Below are positions 45,290 to 56,760 of a stretch of DNA of 64,000 nucleotides, piece by piece. The position numbers were made by a program, and so were the translations under genes. Source of the DNA: Chloranthus sessilifolius (lineage: Eukaryota > Streptophyta > Magnoliopsida > Chloranthales > Chloranthaceae); assembly GCA_021018995.1 (NCBI GenBank), contig CM037593.1:18501810-18565809 (forward strand). The letters are read 5' to 3'. The notes beneath the pieces are model-generated. The model was given only the letters and a program-made list of their open reading frames with translations, ran no database searches and had not been told where the DNA came from. The first letter of the stretch is position 1; each line of letters opens with the position of its first letter.

Positions 45290-48100
45290 CACCTTAGTTG
45301 AAGGATGTGCTCTATGCTCTACAGATCAGGAAAAATCTTATTTCTGCATGTCTCTTGAACAAGCATGAGTTTAAATTAGTTCTTCATTCTAGGAATATGA
45401 TATTATCCAAGAATGATGTTTTCATTAAAAAGAATTATGTTGTAAACAATATGATCAAGTTGAATGTTATCAATGAAAATGGTTCTTCTGCTTATATTGT
45501 AGAGTCTTTTGATTTATGGCATGCTAGATTAGGACTTATTAATTCTCAAACGATGAAAAATATGAGAAATCTAGAATTAGTTCCTAAATTTATAAATACC
45601 AAAGATGAAAAATGTCAAATGTGTGCAATCTAAAATAGTGAAAAAGTCACATAATAGTGTTGAAAGAAATACTACCATCTTAGAATTAATTCATTCTAAT
45701 ATCTGTAAATTAAATGGTGTGCTTATAAGAGGTGGTAAGAGATATTTTATAACATTCATAAATGATTATAGTAGATATTTTTATATATATTGACTTAAAT
45801 ATAAAGAAAAAACTTTTGAAGTATTTAAAACATATAAAGCAGAAGTTGAAAATCAGTTAGAAAAGAAAATTAAAATACTTAGAAGTGATAAAGGAGGAGA
45901 ATATCTTTCTCATGAGTTCGATGAATTTTGTGAACAATATGAGGTTGTTCATGAAGTAATAGCCCCTAGGACACTACAACAAAACGGTGTAGCCGAACGT
46001 AAAATTAGAACTTTACTAGAGATGATTAATTCTATGTTATTATATTCGAGCTTACCTATGAATTTATGGGGTGAAGCTATTTATATTGCATGTCATATTT
46101 TAAATAGAATACCTTATTACAAGAATAATATGACTCCGTATAAGTTATGGAAGAATAAAAAATTTAATTTAAAATATTTAAGAGTATGGGGTTGTCTAGC
46201 CTATGTTAGGAAATCAAATGACAAAATTAAAAAGTTAGGATTAAAAATTTATAAGTGTGCATTTATTGGATATGCTCACAACAGTAAAAAATATCGCTTC
46301 TTAAATATAGAAAATAATGTTATATTAGAGTCTATAGAAGCACAATTTTATGAAAACCTACAGCCTAAGGATAATGTTTCAGGTTTTAAAAATTCTAACC
46401 AATTGAAAATAGAAGATGAAACTCATTTTGATCAAGTCAAAGGAAAAAGATCAATTGAAAATAATACAGAACAAAGACATAGTAAAAGAATTAGAAAAGA
46501 TTTACATTATAATTTTGGATCAGATTTTTATACCTATGTTTTAGAAGCAGGTCCTAAAACCTATAAAGAAGCTATAACATCTTTAGATAATATATTTTGG
46601 AAGGAGACAATGGATGATAAAATAGAATTTATTAAAACTAATCATACACGAGAGTTAATAAATTTGCCATCAGGTTCTAAGACTATAAGAAGTAAGTGGG
46701 TATTTAAGAATAAACTTAAATCAGATGGAAGTTTAGATAAATTTAAAGCTAGATTAGTAGTCAAAGGGTTTAGACAAAAGGAAGCAGTAAACTATTTTGA
46801 CGTTTTTTCTCCTGTTGCACGGATGATCTCTATTAGACTACTAATAGCTTTAACATCTATATATAATTTATATATACATCAAATAGATGTAAAAATCGCC
46901 TTCTTAAATGGAGATTTAGAAGAGAAATATATATATATGGATCAACCTGAAGGATACATAGAACTATGAAAAATACACATGGTATGTAAACTAGTAAAAT
47001 CAATATATGGTTTAAAACAAGCACCAAAATAATGGCATGACAATTTTCACAAAAAAATAAAAGATTTTGACTTTAAACCAAATGAAACTAATAAGTGTAT
47101 ATATAGTAAATTTGTACAAAATAGAGAAGTTATTATATCGTTATATGTAGACGATATGTTGATATTTGTTACACGCTTGGATTTAATAATAGAAACTAAA
47201 AAATATTTAAAATCAAATTTTGATATGAAAGATATGGGAGAAGCGGATGTTATTCTTGGAGTTAAAATAATAAGAGAAGATAAATGTATCTCTTTATGTC
47301 AAGATCATTATGTCGAAAAAAATTTAAGAAAATTTAATATGTTTGATTGTTCACCTTCTCCTACCTCAAGTGATCCAAATAAAAAATTAATAAGATATTC
47401 TGATAGAGCAGAATCTCAATTAGAATATTCTAGAATCATTGAAAGTCTTATATATTTAATGAAGTGTACCAGACCCGATAGAGCTTTTATAGTGGGGGTA
47501 TTGAGTAGATTTACTAATAACCCGGGGTTAGAACATTGGAAAGTTATTCATTGGGTATTGAGATACTTAAAAGGAACTATGGATTATAATTTATAATATA
47601 TTGGCAAACTTGAACTCTTAGAGGGGTTTACTGATGCTACTTGGATTTCTGACTCTGATTCAAAATTCATAAGCAGGTGGATTTTTACTTTGGCAGGAGG
47701 AGCAGTATCGTGGGAGTCCATAAAACAAATATGTCTTTCTAACTCAAGTATGGAATCAGAATATATAGTATTGTCTGCGAGAGCAAAAGAAGCAGAGTAA
47801 CTTCGAAACTATATAAGACAAATTTCTTTGATTCAACATACATATGCAATTAATATTTATTGTGATAATAAAATTGTTTTGCAGATTTCAGGTAATAAGA
47901 AATATAAAGGGAAATCAAGACATATAGGCCTTCGATATAAAATCATTCCACAAATATTGAGTGATGGGGTGATCATGTTGGACTACATACCAACTTCTGA
48001 GATGCTTGCGGATCCGCTTACAAAAGCACTACCCAGAGATACAATGTTGAAAACATCGAAGAGGGTGGGTTTAAGACCGATATTTTTAAAGGCACGGTAG
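45290..48100 (+). pseudogene. copia pol region: integrase, reverse transcriptase, RNase H
   Basis: In order: a GAG-pre-integrase-type segment (LWHARLGLINSQTMKNM), integrase core near 45.65-46.2 kb, reverse transcriptase near 46.6-47.3 kb (SKWVFKNKLKSDGSLDKFKARLV, PVARMISIRLL, YVDDML) and RNase H near 47.65-48.05 kb (MESEYIVLS, NKKYKGKSRHIGLRY). The integrase-before-RT order defines copia. Fossil frame. Confidence 0.88.
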
Positions 48101-48648
48101 TTGAACCTCAATTTAGTAAAGTTTGAGATCTCAAATCCTAAGTTCAACGGGATGAGAAACTACTACGCGACCTCTGAAAGTGCACAAAGGTATATTACCT
48201 ATTGTCCATCCCTATGGTGCTAAATTTCGTGCACATCTCTTGTAACGTGAGAATGTGAGTTTCTCTTAATGATTCTTTAGACATTTATTTGTTAAAGTGA
48301 TAAAGTAGTTACAAGAGCACTCATGATAGATTCACCTATATGAGTATGGAAGTGAAGCCGCTTTAATAGAGATTCGATCATCTCTCTGAGATACTCATGA
48401 AATCAGGATTTTAGCGCATAACTGTAAAGCGCATGCCTTATGTAACTAATGATTTAGATTATAGTAAGTATATATGTAATTTCGATTTGTTAGACAGATT
48501 GTGAGTTCAAAGCTATAAGCTACTTAAAGTCCTTACAAACATTGAGTTGTATGTGCTAGTCAAAGGTTCAAACCGATCGTTACCTCTGATAATGCTTAGT
48601 ATGATCGCTCTGATACACAATTTTTTTATTTTGAGATAAGTGGGAGAA

Positions 48649-49139
48649 TGTTATATATATTAGGATAGTAATATATATTTTTTGTGTTTCAAAATTAAGG
48701 TTATATTATTATTAATAATTCAATGGCAAACTTGTAAATATTTTATCTCCAAAGTGTATGTTCAAAATTTTAATTTATCTTTTTACCATTAGTTGAAAAG
48801 ACACAAGTCTGGCGTCTCTTCACCATAATTCTGAAAAGACACAAGTGAATCGACAAGTCTACCATCTCTTCACCGTAAATTTGAAAAGACACAATCTTTC
48901 AAGATTTTCTCTATAAATAGAGATCAGATTCGGATTAAAAGACACAACAAAAATAATATCTATTTTTTTCTTTTGTTCTTATTTTTTAAGAATTTTTTGT
49001 GTATCAGAAAATATGTGACAGGTTTTTTCTCTAGAAAGTGCAATCTAGAAAAGAGCATACGGTTCTTGGCAAGACCGGACTCTGTTGTATCCTAAATGCA
49101 AATTCGTTGGGAACTCTATTGCATATTCGTTTTTTAACA
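48649..49139 (+). repeat. copia LTR, plus orientation
   Basis: It starts TGTTATATATATTAGG after the polypurine tract AAGTGGGAGAA and ends near TTTTTTAACA. It has AAAAGACACAAGTC(T/A) repeats in the middle and a CTATAAATAGAG promoter-like box near 48910, and is matched in inverse orientation by 50033-50670. Confidence 0.75.
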
Positions 49140-49712
49140 GACATAATAATCTCCTTTCTTCTCATTCATCTTAGACTGATCGTTATTCTGAAAATTCTTC
49201 TTAAAAAATTTCTTTTTAGTAGAAAATCTTTTATCCTTCTTCTTATCTTCAGATATAGATTCAACAAAGTGAGCCCTAGGAGGCTCTGAAACAACAACTT
49301 TCTTGTCTTTAATTCTATTCTCTTATTCAATCTTAAGACCCTTAAAAGTCTCATCTAAATTATGAAGATCTTTATTATGGGTCATAGATTTTCGATAATC
49401 TTTTCAATTAGATGAAAGCTTTGCAAGAATGACATCCACTTGAAAACTTTCAGGAAGTTTTATGTTCTCTTCCATCTTAGTGATGATAAACTGTAATTCT
49501 TGAACTTGTTCCAGAATAGGTTTATCCTCAACAATCTTGAAGTCAAAATATTTAGAAACTAGAAAGGCCTTTGTACCGACATCTTCAGTTAAGTACTTCT
49601 TCTCTAAAGAATTCCATAAATCTTTGGAGGTAGTGCACTTACAAAATGTGTTGAACAATCTATCGCTCAATGCATTGAGAATGTGGTCCCGACAATTTAG
49701 ATCATCTTCCAA
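49140..49712 (-). pseudogene. copia gag region, inverted
   Basis: The minus-strand frame contains LSDRLFNTFCKCTTSKDLWNSL and LVSKYFDFKIVEDKPI, typical of copia-type gag (UBN2 family), followed by a Lys-rich segment that reaches the start of the zinc knuckle next to the plus LTR. Confidence 0.8.
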
Positions 49713-50032
49713 TCATTTAAGTCGAGCATTCGATCTTTCACTAGTCATACTTTCTGATATTCCCATTACATAAATTGGTGGACATGGTGTAGAAAGGACG
49801 TAAGCAATCTTGAATTGCTGCAAGATAAATTATACCTTTTGCTGCCATCATTTGAAATTTGACCCATCAAATCAGTCAAGTTTGATGAGATTTTGATTCA
49901 TGAACTTTATGTTCTGAGCCATTAGAATGATCTATTGTCTTTAAATTATTGATTAAAAAAAATTGGTATTGATAATGGCTCCGAGACACGTAGTTCATTA
50001 CGTTGTCATAAAGACAATAGACGCCCTCACTC

Positions 50033-50603
50033 CGTTGGATAAACGAAGTTGCAATAGAGTTTCCAGCGAATCTGGCTTCAGGATACAACAGAGTTCAGTT
50101 TTTCCAAAAACTGTATGTTCTTTTCTAGATTGCATTTTCTAGAGAAAGAACCCGCCACACAGATTTTCTGATACACAGAAGATTCTTTAAAAATAAGAAC
50201 GAAAGAAAAAAAATAGATATTATTTCCGTTGTGTCTTTTAACCAGAATCTTATATTTATTTATAGAAAAATTTTTGAAAGATTGTTTCTTTTTACCGTGA
50301 AGAGATTTGTGTCTTTTCAGATAATTATAAAGAGTTAAAATCGATTTACTTGTACCTTTTCAAATTTACGGTAAGGAAATGCCAGACTTGTCGATTCACT
50401 TGTGTATTTTTATAATTACGGTGAAGAGACGTCAGACTTGTTTCTTTTCAACTAACGGTAAAAAGATAAATCAAAATTTTGAAAAGACGTTTTGGAGAGA
50501 AAATATTTATAAGTTTGTCATTGAATTATTTTACAAGTTTGCCATTGAATTATTAATGGTAATATAACCTTAATTTTGAAATATAAAAATATATATTACT
50601 ATC

Positions 50604-50668
<65 letters not shown>

Positions 50669-50670
50669 CA
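50033..50670 (-). repeat. copia LTR, minus orientation, with expanded (AT)n near its start
   Basis: The reverse complement matches 48649-49139 along most of its length. The terminal TGTTATAT is followed by an expanded (AT)n tract of about 60 bp (plus strand 50606-50667), absent at that size from the other LTR. The flanking sequence is CTGAC. Confidence 0.72.
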
Positions 50671-51132
50671 CTGACAACACCTCAAGTAGCAGAAACATGA
50701 AGAGAGCAGAGGGAAAGCCGGAGGGACCAAAAGCGGGCTAACGCAACAAGCTACATATAAGTTTAGAGATTCTTCTCTACAATGATCATCCGATCGTCGA
50801 AAACTCGGGGATTCCTCTCCTTCCAAAAGTTTCATAAAGCAGCAGCAGGGATAAGAATGGAATTGCCCACCTTCTAAAAAGATGCTTCATAAATTTGGAG
50901 AATCAGTCTCTTAAACTGACCAACCACTAGAGACAAAGATTATAAATTTGGGCATCTATCAAAAAACCAATTGGTTATGAGTGGAGGGGGCTATGGTCTT
51001 ATAAGAGGAGAGATAAGGCTATTAATACCCGATAAGGGACTAAACTTCTAGTGAACAATTGAACTGAGTGACGTGAAATAAAAAAAGACATTCTCTGATA
51101 TCATGATAAATTTGGGCATCCATCTCAAAATC
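50671..51132. repeat. Intergenic DNA with a segmental duplication interrupted by a MITE
   Basis: AAATTTGGGCATC(T/C)ATC and a TCTTATAA(G/C)AGGAGAGA box occur at about 50944-51026 and again at 51108-51140 plus 51541-51575. The second copy is split by the hAT MITE. There is no gene. Confidence 0.65.
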
Positions 51133-51140
51133 ATGGAGGG

Positions 51141-51533
51141 TAGGGCTGTCAACGGGCCAGGCCGGGCCGGGTTTGGGCTGAGTTTTTCACACAGCCCGAT
51201 TTTTTTTTTTTTAAAAGGGCCCGACTCGGCCTGTTTAGCTATCCGGGCCGGGCCGGGCTTAGCCTATGTTTTTAAAAAAAATTGGCCCAAACCTAGCCCA
51301 ATTAGCTATCCGGGCCGGTTCGGACCGGGTTTCTCACCTCTTTTTTTTTAAATCAAAATTTCTTTTTAAGAATCTCAGTTAAATGGCTCGGGCTAGACCT
51401 TACACTTTGAAATTTGAACCTGGGCCCGTTTCTTATCTGGGCCGAGCCGGGCCCTACCCGTTTAATAAAAAGTAAAAAAAATTGGGCCCGAACCCGACCC
51501 ATCCAGGCCCAATCCGGCCCGTTGACAGCCCTA
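51141..51533. mobile_element. hAT-type MITE, 393 bp, GC-rich
   Basis: Inverted ends TAGGGCTGTCAACGGGCC on both strands. Flanks ATGGAGGG (51133-51140) and ATAGAGGG (51534-51541) agree at 7 of 8 bases. The interior is rich in GGCCGGGCC words. No transposase. Confidence 0.85.
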
Positions 51534-51599
51534 ATAGAGGGCTTAGGATCTTATAACAGGAGAGACAATTATGAATATTCGAAGTGGGACAAAACTTTA

Positions 51600-52260
51600 A
51601 CAAAAGATACTTGTCTTTTATGTTTCACAAGAGAGAAAAAACTTTTGACCTTCTTGCTCTCTCGAAGAAAATGACCCATTAGTTGGGTGTTGGGTCGTCT
51701 CCTCCAAGTGGACAAGGATACATTTTGTCTTATAGTGACAAGTGCCCTTGCTGGGCGTTATGTGGGTCCGCCCATATATTTATAAGTACGACTAAACCTT
51801 TCCTTTGTCTACAGATGGTGTTAGATTTAGTTATATGTTGCTGAAATGTAACTGCACCAAAAATAAATGGTAAAATCACTTTCTTTTTTTTTCTTTCTTT
51901 CGGAGAAAAAATGGTAAAATCACATTTGATTTCACTCTTGAGTTTCTATATGATTGAAACTATTGAACCTATAATTTTATATATTTTATTATTATTAATT
52001 ATTTTACATTACTTACCGTTCATGTGATTGAGTGCCACACGGCAGTAAACCCAAATTACCTGGTCCTTACCTTTATCCTACAAAGAGATTATTCAGTTGC
52101 CTATTTTCAAAAGTTTGACAAAAAGCCTTTCCAAACTTGGAAAAATCTAGCTTAGAGATCCTTCCTTAGTCTTAATTTGGTGTCAATTCTGAATCATTCA
52201 ATTAAATCTGATCATAAAATCTGTCTCCTTCATACACTTGCTGTGCTTGGAGCTGAAAAT
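51600..52260 (+). promoter_or_regulatory. Upstream region of the receptor kinase gene
   Basis: AT-rich, with TATATATTTTATTATTATT near 51980 and no element border after the MITE at 51533. CTTTCTTTTTTTTTCTTTC is near 51880. An in-frame upstream ATG at 52177 could extend the protein by 28 residues. The transcription start cannot be fixed. Confidence 0.3.
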
Positions 52261-54642
52261 ATGGTTATCAGCCTCAAACCATGTTTTGGGTTTCCCATCT
52301 TTTTATTCTTCTCTATCTCTTTAAAAACCCATAAATGTATAGCAGCTAACTCGATATCTCAAGGCCAATCTCTCACTGGAAACCAGACCATAAGCTCTCC
52401 AGATGGAAAATTTGAGCTGGGTTTCTTTACCCCAGGTATGTCTCATAACTATTACATAGGAATTTGGTTCCAAAAAGTTCCAAAACAACCAGTAGTTTGG
52501 GTGGCGAATAGAGAAACACCTCTCCCTAACACATCATACACACTAGAAATCACACAAGATGGGAATCTTGTCCTCACAGACCAATCAAAAGTCCCACTAT
52601 GGTCTACAAATTCCACTTCCACTACCTCAAATTCAACTGTTTTAGAACTTCTTGACAGTGGAAATCTGATTTTGAGAGATGGGTCTAACTCATCTGCAAT
52701 TACTTGGCAGAGCTTTGATCACCCAACTGATACATGGCTCCCGGGTGCCTGGATCGGTTTGAATAAAGTCACTAACAAAACAGCGTTCCTTACTTCGTGG
52801 AAAAGTTCGGAAGATCCATCACCTGGTAGTTATTCTCTCGAAATCGATAAAAATGGAGCCAGTCGGTATTATTTACTGTGGAAGAGATCTGTTCATTACT
52901 GGGACACGGGAATTTGGAACGGGCGGGATTTTAGTTTTGTTCCTGAATTGGGTGGAGAAAGTTTTATCCGATTCAGCTTTGTTAACAATGAGAGTTTGCA
53001 CTCTTTCACTTACTCGATTGGCGATAGTTCCGCCATATTAAGGAATTTTGTGGAATCAACTGGCCAAGTTAAGACATTCTTGTGGTTGGAGTCTCAATGG
53101 AATTTATTTTTTACGAAACCCGCAGAATTATGTGACGTATATTCGCTATGTGGCGCTTTCGGTTACTGTTACCAAAGCATCACTCGCCCTTGTCTGTGTT
53201 TGCAAGGTTTCGAACAACAATCTTCGAAAGAATGGAATCTAAATGATTTCTCAGGTGGGTGTGCAAGAAAAACACCCTTGCAATGTACTAAGAACAACTC
53301 GGTTTTCGACGAAAAAGATAAGTTTTTGATGATCCCCCATATGGAATTGCCAGAGAATCCTCAATCTACTGTAATTCAGAGTGTTGGTGATTGTAAATTG
53401 GCTTGTTTGAATAATTGTTCTTGTGCGGCTTATACATATCATAACGGGTGTACTATTATTGTTAGTGGAGATTTGCTAAACCTTCGACAACGATCAAATG
53501 GCGATACCGAGGGGAAAGTTTTATATCTACGGCTTGCAGCTTCCGAGCTGCCGGATTCAAAGCATAAGAAAAAGTATATCATAGTTATTGCAGGTGGGAC
53601 TTCAGGTGCTATAACACTGTTGATTATTGTTCTTGTGCTGATTTGGAGATGCCAACAGAGAAGATTGGTTATAACATCTAAGCTTCTTCAGGGCCCTTCT
53701 TTTCCGTTTAGGTATCAAGATTTGAGGGCAGTTACCAAGAACTTTTCAGAGAAGTTGGGTGGAGGAGGTTTTGGCTCTGTTTTTAAAGGGGCATTACCGG
53801 ATTCAACTCTTATCGCTGTCAAGAAGCTTGAAGGCCATGGACAAGGAGAGAAACAATTTCGATCGGAAATTGGCACAATCGGGAAAATTCAACATGTCAA
53901 TCTCGCTCGCCTTCTTGGGTTTTGCTCCGAAGGTGATAAAAGATTGTTGGTGTATGAGTACATGCCAAATTGCTCCTTAGATTACCATCTGTTTCAAACG
54001 ATGTCCGAGGTATTAGATTGGAAAACTAGATACCAAATTGTGCTGGGAACTGCTAGGGCACTCACTTATCTCCACGAGAAGTGTCGAGAATGCATCATTC
54101 ATTGTGATATCAAGCCTGAAAACATACTTTTGGATGTCGGTTTTTGCCCGAAGGTGTCAGATTTCGGTCTTGCAAAGCTTGTTGGCAGGGATTTTAGTCG
54201 GGTTCTGACGACTATGAGAGGGACGAGGGGATATCTCGCACCAGAGTGGCTTTCTGGCATGGCTATTACTTCGAAAGCCGATGTTTACAGCTACGGGATG
54301 ATGCTTTTCGAAATCATATCGGGTAGGAGAAACTCCGAACAACCTGCTGATGGTATAGTTGAATTTTTCCCTTCTTGGGCCGCGAAGAACATAGTCAAAG
54401 ATGAAGTGCTGAGCTTGTTAGATTACAGATTGGATGGGGTTGCTGACATGGGGGAACTCACTAGGACCTGCAGAGTTGCTTGTTGGTGTGTCCAAGATAG
54501 AGAGAATGATAGGCCATCTATGGGATTAGTTGTTCAAATCTTGGAGGGTGTTCTAGAGGTCAACATGCCTCCAATTCCCAGGCTCCTTCAAATTGCTGCT
54601 GAAAATCAATCCGACACAGTTATGTATTCGGAATCATCATAA
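52261..54642 (+). CDS. G-type lectin S-receptor-like serine/threonine protein kinase (SD2 type)
   Basis: An intact, intronless 793-residue receptor kinase. I start at 52261 because MVISLKPCFGFPIFLFFSIS is a good signal peptide. The in-frame ATG at 52177 would put 28 polar residues before it. In order: bulb-type mannose-binding lectin domain (about 30-145), S-locus glycoprotein domain (about 165-280), a Cys-rich EGF-like segment (about 291-313), a PAN domain (about 342-425, CKLACLNNCSCAAY), a membrane segment (about 439-461) and a cytoplasmic kinase (about 495-765). Kinase marks: GGGGFG (500-505), Lys in AVKK (521), HCD (614-616), DFG (634-636), APE (660-662). Cys replaces Arg in HRD, so it is a non-RD kinase, common among immune-type receptors. 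It is expected at the plasma membrane, sensing an extracellular ligand that cannot be named. An AATAAA is at 54814-54819. Confidence 0.95.
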   Translation: MVISLKPCFGFPIFLFFSISLKTHKCIAANSISQGQSLTGNQTISSPDGKFELGFFTPGMSHNYYIGIWFQKVPKQPVVWVANRETPLPNTSYTLEITQDGNLVLTDQSKVPLWSTNSTSTTSNSTVLELLDSGNLILRDGSNSSAITWQSFDHPTDTWLPGAWIGLNKVTNKTAFLTSWKSSEDPSPGSYSLEIDKNGASRYYLLWKRSVHYWDTGIWNGRDFSFVPELGGESFIRFSFVNNESLHSFTYSIGDSSAILRNFVESTGQVKTFLWLESQWNLFFTKPAELCDVYSLCGAFGYCYQSITRPCLCLQGFEQQSSKEWNLNDFSGGCARKTPLQCTKNNSVFDEKDKFLMIPHMELPENPQSTVIQSVGDCKLACLNNCSCAAYTYHNGCTIIVSGDLLNLRQRSNGDTEGKVLYLRLAASELPDSKHKKKYIIVIAGGTSGAITLLIIVLVLIWRCQQRRLVITSKLLQGPSFPFRYQDLRAVTKNFSEKLGGGGFGSVFKGALPDSTLIAVKKLEGHGQGEKQFRSEIGTIGKIQHVNLARLLGFCSEGDKRLLVYEYMPNCSLDYHLFQTMSEVLDWKTRYQIVLGTARALTYLHEKCRECIIHCDIKPENILLDVGFCPKVSDFGLAKLVGRDFSRVLTTMRGTRGYLAPEWLSGMAITSKADVYSYGMMLFEIISGRRNSEQPADGIVEFFPSWAAKNIVKDEVLSLLDYRLDGVADMGELTRTCRVACWCVQDRENDRPSMGLVVQILEGVLEVNMPPIPRLLQIAAENQSDTVMYSESS

Positions 54643-54831
54643 GGTCGGAGTTCAAATGCATAAAAAGATGGTTCCGAAACTCTTAATAAGAGCACTTTTT
54701 CGTCGACTGATTCTAAGTAGTGTGGTAAGTATCTATCTGATTGCATATTAAAGTTAGAGTTAATATTTTGAATCTTCATGTTGCTATGTCATCTTTAGTT
54801 TCTTTTGGAGTTAAATAAATGGTAGCAACAG

Positions 54832-54941
54832 GTCATGTTCTTAATCCCCACGCCTGCTCTCGCCCTCCGTCCGAGTCTCCTCCCAGTGTGCTATGCCAAA
54901 AACAGATCCTATCTGCTTACAAGTTTGCACATGCACTACAT
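54832..54941 (+). mobile_element. SINE fragment, same family as 28910-29118
   Basis: CTGCTCTCGCCCT, TGTGCTATGCCAA and CAAGTTTGCACATGCACTAC match the body of the minus-strand SINE near 29 kb. The tRNA-like head is missing, and the copy is cut at the start of the next MITE. Confidence 0.6.
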
Positions 54942-55214
54942 CCAGGGCCGGGCTTGAGGCAAGGCCCATAAGGAGGCCACCTCGAGCCCCCAAATTTTTT
55001 GGGCCCCTAATTCTTCTAAGTTTTTATGAGATATTATTTAATATAATTTTCAATGTACTAAAATAATAAAGCAAGTCAATAGGTTGGTTGGTTAAGCTAC
55101 TTGTTCTTATTTACTTTTTACTCAATAGGTTATAGGTTCAACTCTTCTCAGGCCTCATATTTGCATTATTTTTTATAGGTCGTAACATTTGCCTCACTGG
55201 CCAAGCCGGTCTTA
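54942..55214. mobile_element. Possible hAT-type MITE, eroded
   Basis: The left end CAGGGCCGGGCTTGAGGC has a weak partner on the right (GGCCAAGCCGGTC). GGGCCCCTAATTCTT lies inside. No matching 8-bp flanks, so the right border is uncertain. Confidence 0.4.
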
Positions 55215-56087
55215 TGTATTGACCCAGTAGATTCTCTAGCCTCATTTTGATTGGTTCATATTTCTTTGACTTGATCCTTTTTAGATATATACACAAATTT
55301 TTCCTTATTAAATGACCTAACTTAAAACGACGATCTCCTGCTTGTTACAACTCATTTCTTTACAAATGACCTATCAATTTGGATCTACTTGACGAGAGCC
55401 ATCCAATGAACTTATTTATGGAACTTTTTGAGACTGTTAAAGTGCTAAAAAATGACAAGAAAGATTCAATGACAGTTAAAATGTTGAAAATGCCACAGTG
55501 TTATTAGTTACATTACTCGATCTGTAGGATACGTTTTACTATTTAGTTTTTCTCTTTCGGAGCCTTAATTGCACGCGCTTTTTAAGTGATTGCACTAAAT
55601 TGACCAAAATTTATCCGTGCACACACTTCTTATGATTGCACCTAAAATAATAATAATAATTGCATGTCCATGTTTCTCTTTCTTTCTCTAATCTTACTAT
55701 CTCTTTCTCTCTATCGAAAATATCTCTCTAATCGCCCTCTTCCAATCATCTCTCTCACTCTCTTTTTAACTCTGATGAAGGCCATTTTAACTCTACAGTA
55801 CATCTCTTAATGGCCTTTAGCAGAAAAATGAGCAAATTCTAATGCCCTAGAATCAATGAGTTCTCATGAGGTACCATATCGTGCACTAAGAGTCGTGCCT
55901 GGATCAATCTTCCTTTGAAAACGCCTCAAACAGATGCACATATACTTAATGCTAAAGACATTTTTAATCATTCAATGATTTTTTTACTCTCAAAACGTCG
56001 CTAAGAAATCAATTTTTCTTGTTTGAATCATAGCCCGGTTGCCCTCATCTTGGATCGTTCTTATTGGAGGAATCCTACAATTAAATC
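55215..56087. other. Non-coding, no recognised feature
   Basis: AT-rich, with a pyrimidine-rich tract (TCTCTTTCTT repeats) around 55675-55775. No gene or element border. Confidence 0.5.
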
Positions 56088-56095
56088 TCCGTACT

Positions 56096-56452
56096 CAGGA
56101 ACGGAGCCAAAAACTTTTATGGAAGGGGCCCAAAGTATGAGCAAGAAATGTATAATTTCATAAAAAATAAAAATATAATTCATTTACTATTAACAAATTT
56201 TAAAAAAAAAAAAAAATCTTTTGTTTATATATATTTGTGTGCCTATCAATAGGCATTAGGGCAAATCTGCCATAGCTGGGAGCCATATTAACTGAGCTAA
56301 GCCTCATTTTTAACTTTTAAGGTCTGTTTGGATAAAAGTAGGAAAATGACGAATTTGGATTTATAAATCTAATAAATTCACATGATTTTTGAGGTTGTAG
56401 GAATCCACATGATTCTTTTATTTTTTTCGATTTCGATGGCCTAATCATGTTT

Positions 56453-56486
<34 letters not shown>

Positions 56487-56752
56487 TCTTAGGATATGAT
56501 TTAAGCAGAGAAGTTTTAGGAGGGTTGTTGAACTATTGTCGCTAAAAAATAGGAGAGACTGAAGTAGGGTATTTGGTTGAAATGCCTAAACGATAGGAGA
56601 GAGAGAGAGAGCTCTTAGCTGTGCATTTATTTAGACGGGGCTAATCATTTTGGCGCCTAACAAATAGGTAAGATAGATTAAAGAGAAAGAGATAAAAATA
56701 AATAAGCAGGGGTGGCCATGGCCCCTGTTAGCCCCCCTTGGCTCCATCCCTA
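56096..56752. mobile_element. hAT-type MITE, 657 bp, related to 21872-22425
   Basis: Ends CAGGAACGGAGCCAA and, on the other strand, TAGGGATGGAGCCAA. Flanks TCCGTACT (56088-56095) and TCCATACG (56753-56760) agree at 6 of 8 bases. The subterminal AAGGGGCCCAAAG and GGCCATGGCCCCTG words resemble the 22-kb element. A segment starting AAGGTCTGTTTGGATA at 56319 and a (GA)n tract at 56457-56484 look like later additions. Confidence 0.68.
56457..56484. repeat. (GA)n microsatellite
   Basis: About 14 GA units. A shorter GA run is at about 56600-56610. Confidence 0.95.
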
Positions 56753-56760
56753 TCCATACG

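Larger units (their letters stand above)
45270..50670 (+). mobile_element. Ty1/copia LTR retrotransposon, old and rearranged, 5' part inverted
   Basis: The plus-strand part runs from the pre-integrase region through integrase, reverse transcriptase and RNase H to a polypurine tract and a plus-strand LTR (48649-49139). Directly after it, in minus orientation, lie the gag region (about 49140-49712), a leader and a second LTR (50033-50670) of the same family. The gag end that faces the plus LTR stops at the zinc-knuckle start, and the plus part begins just beyond the expected protease. So the two halves could be one element with its LTR-gag half inverted, or two truncated relatives tail to tail. 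The LTRs are visibly diverged, so the event is old. The coding parts are broken in about ten places. Confidence 0.8.

Noticed and set aside
50599-50835. 78-codon minus-strand frame with IYIYIY repeats
   Set aside because: Translation of the (AT)n microsatellite.
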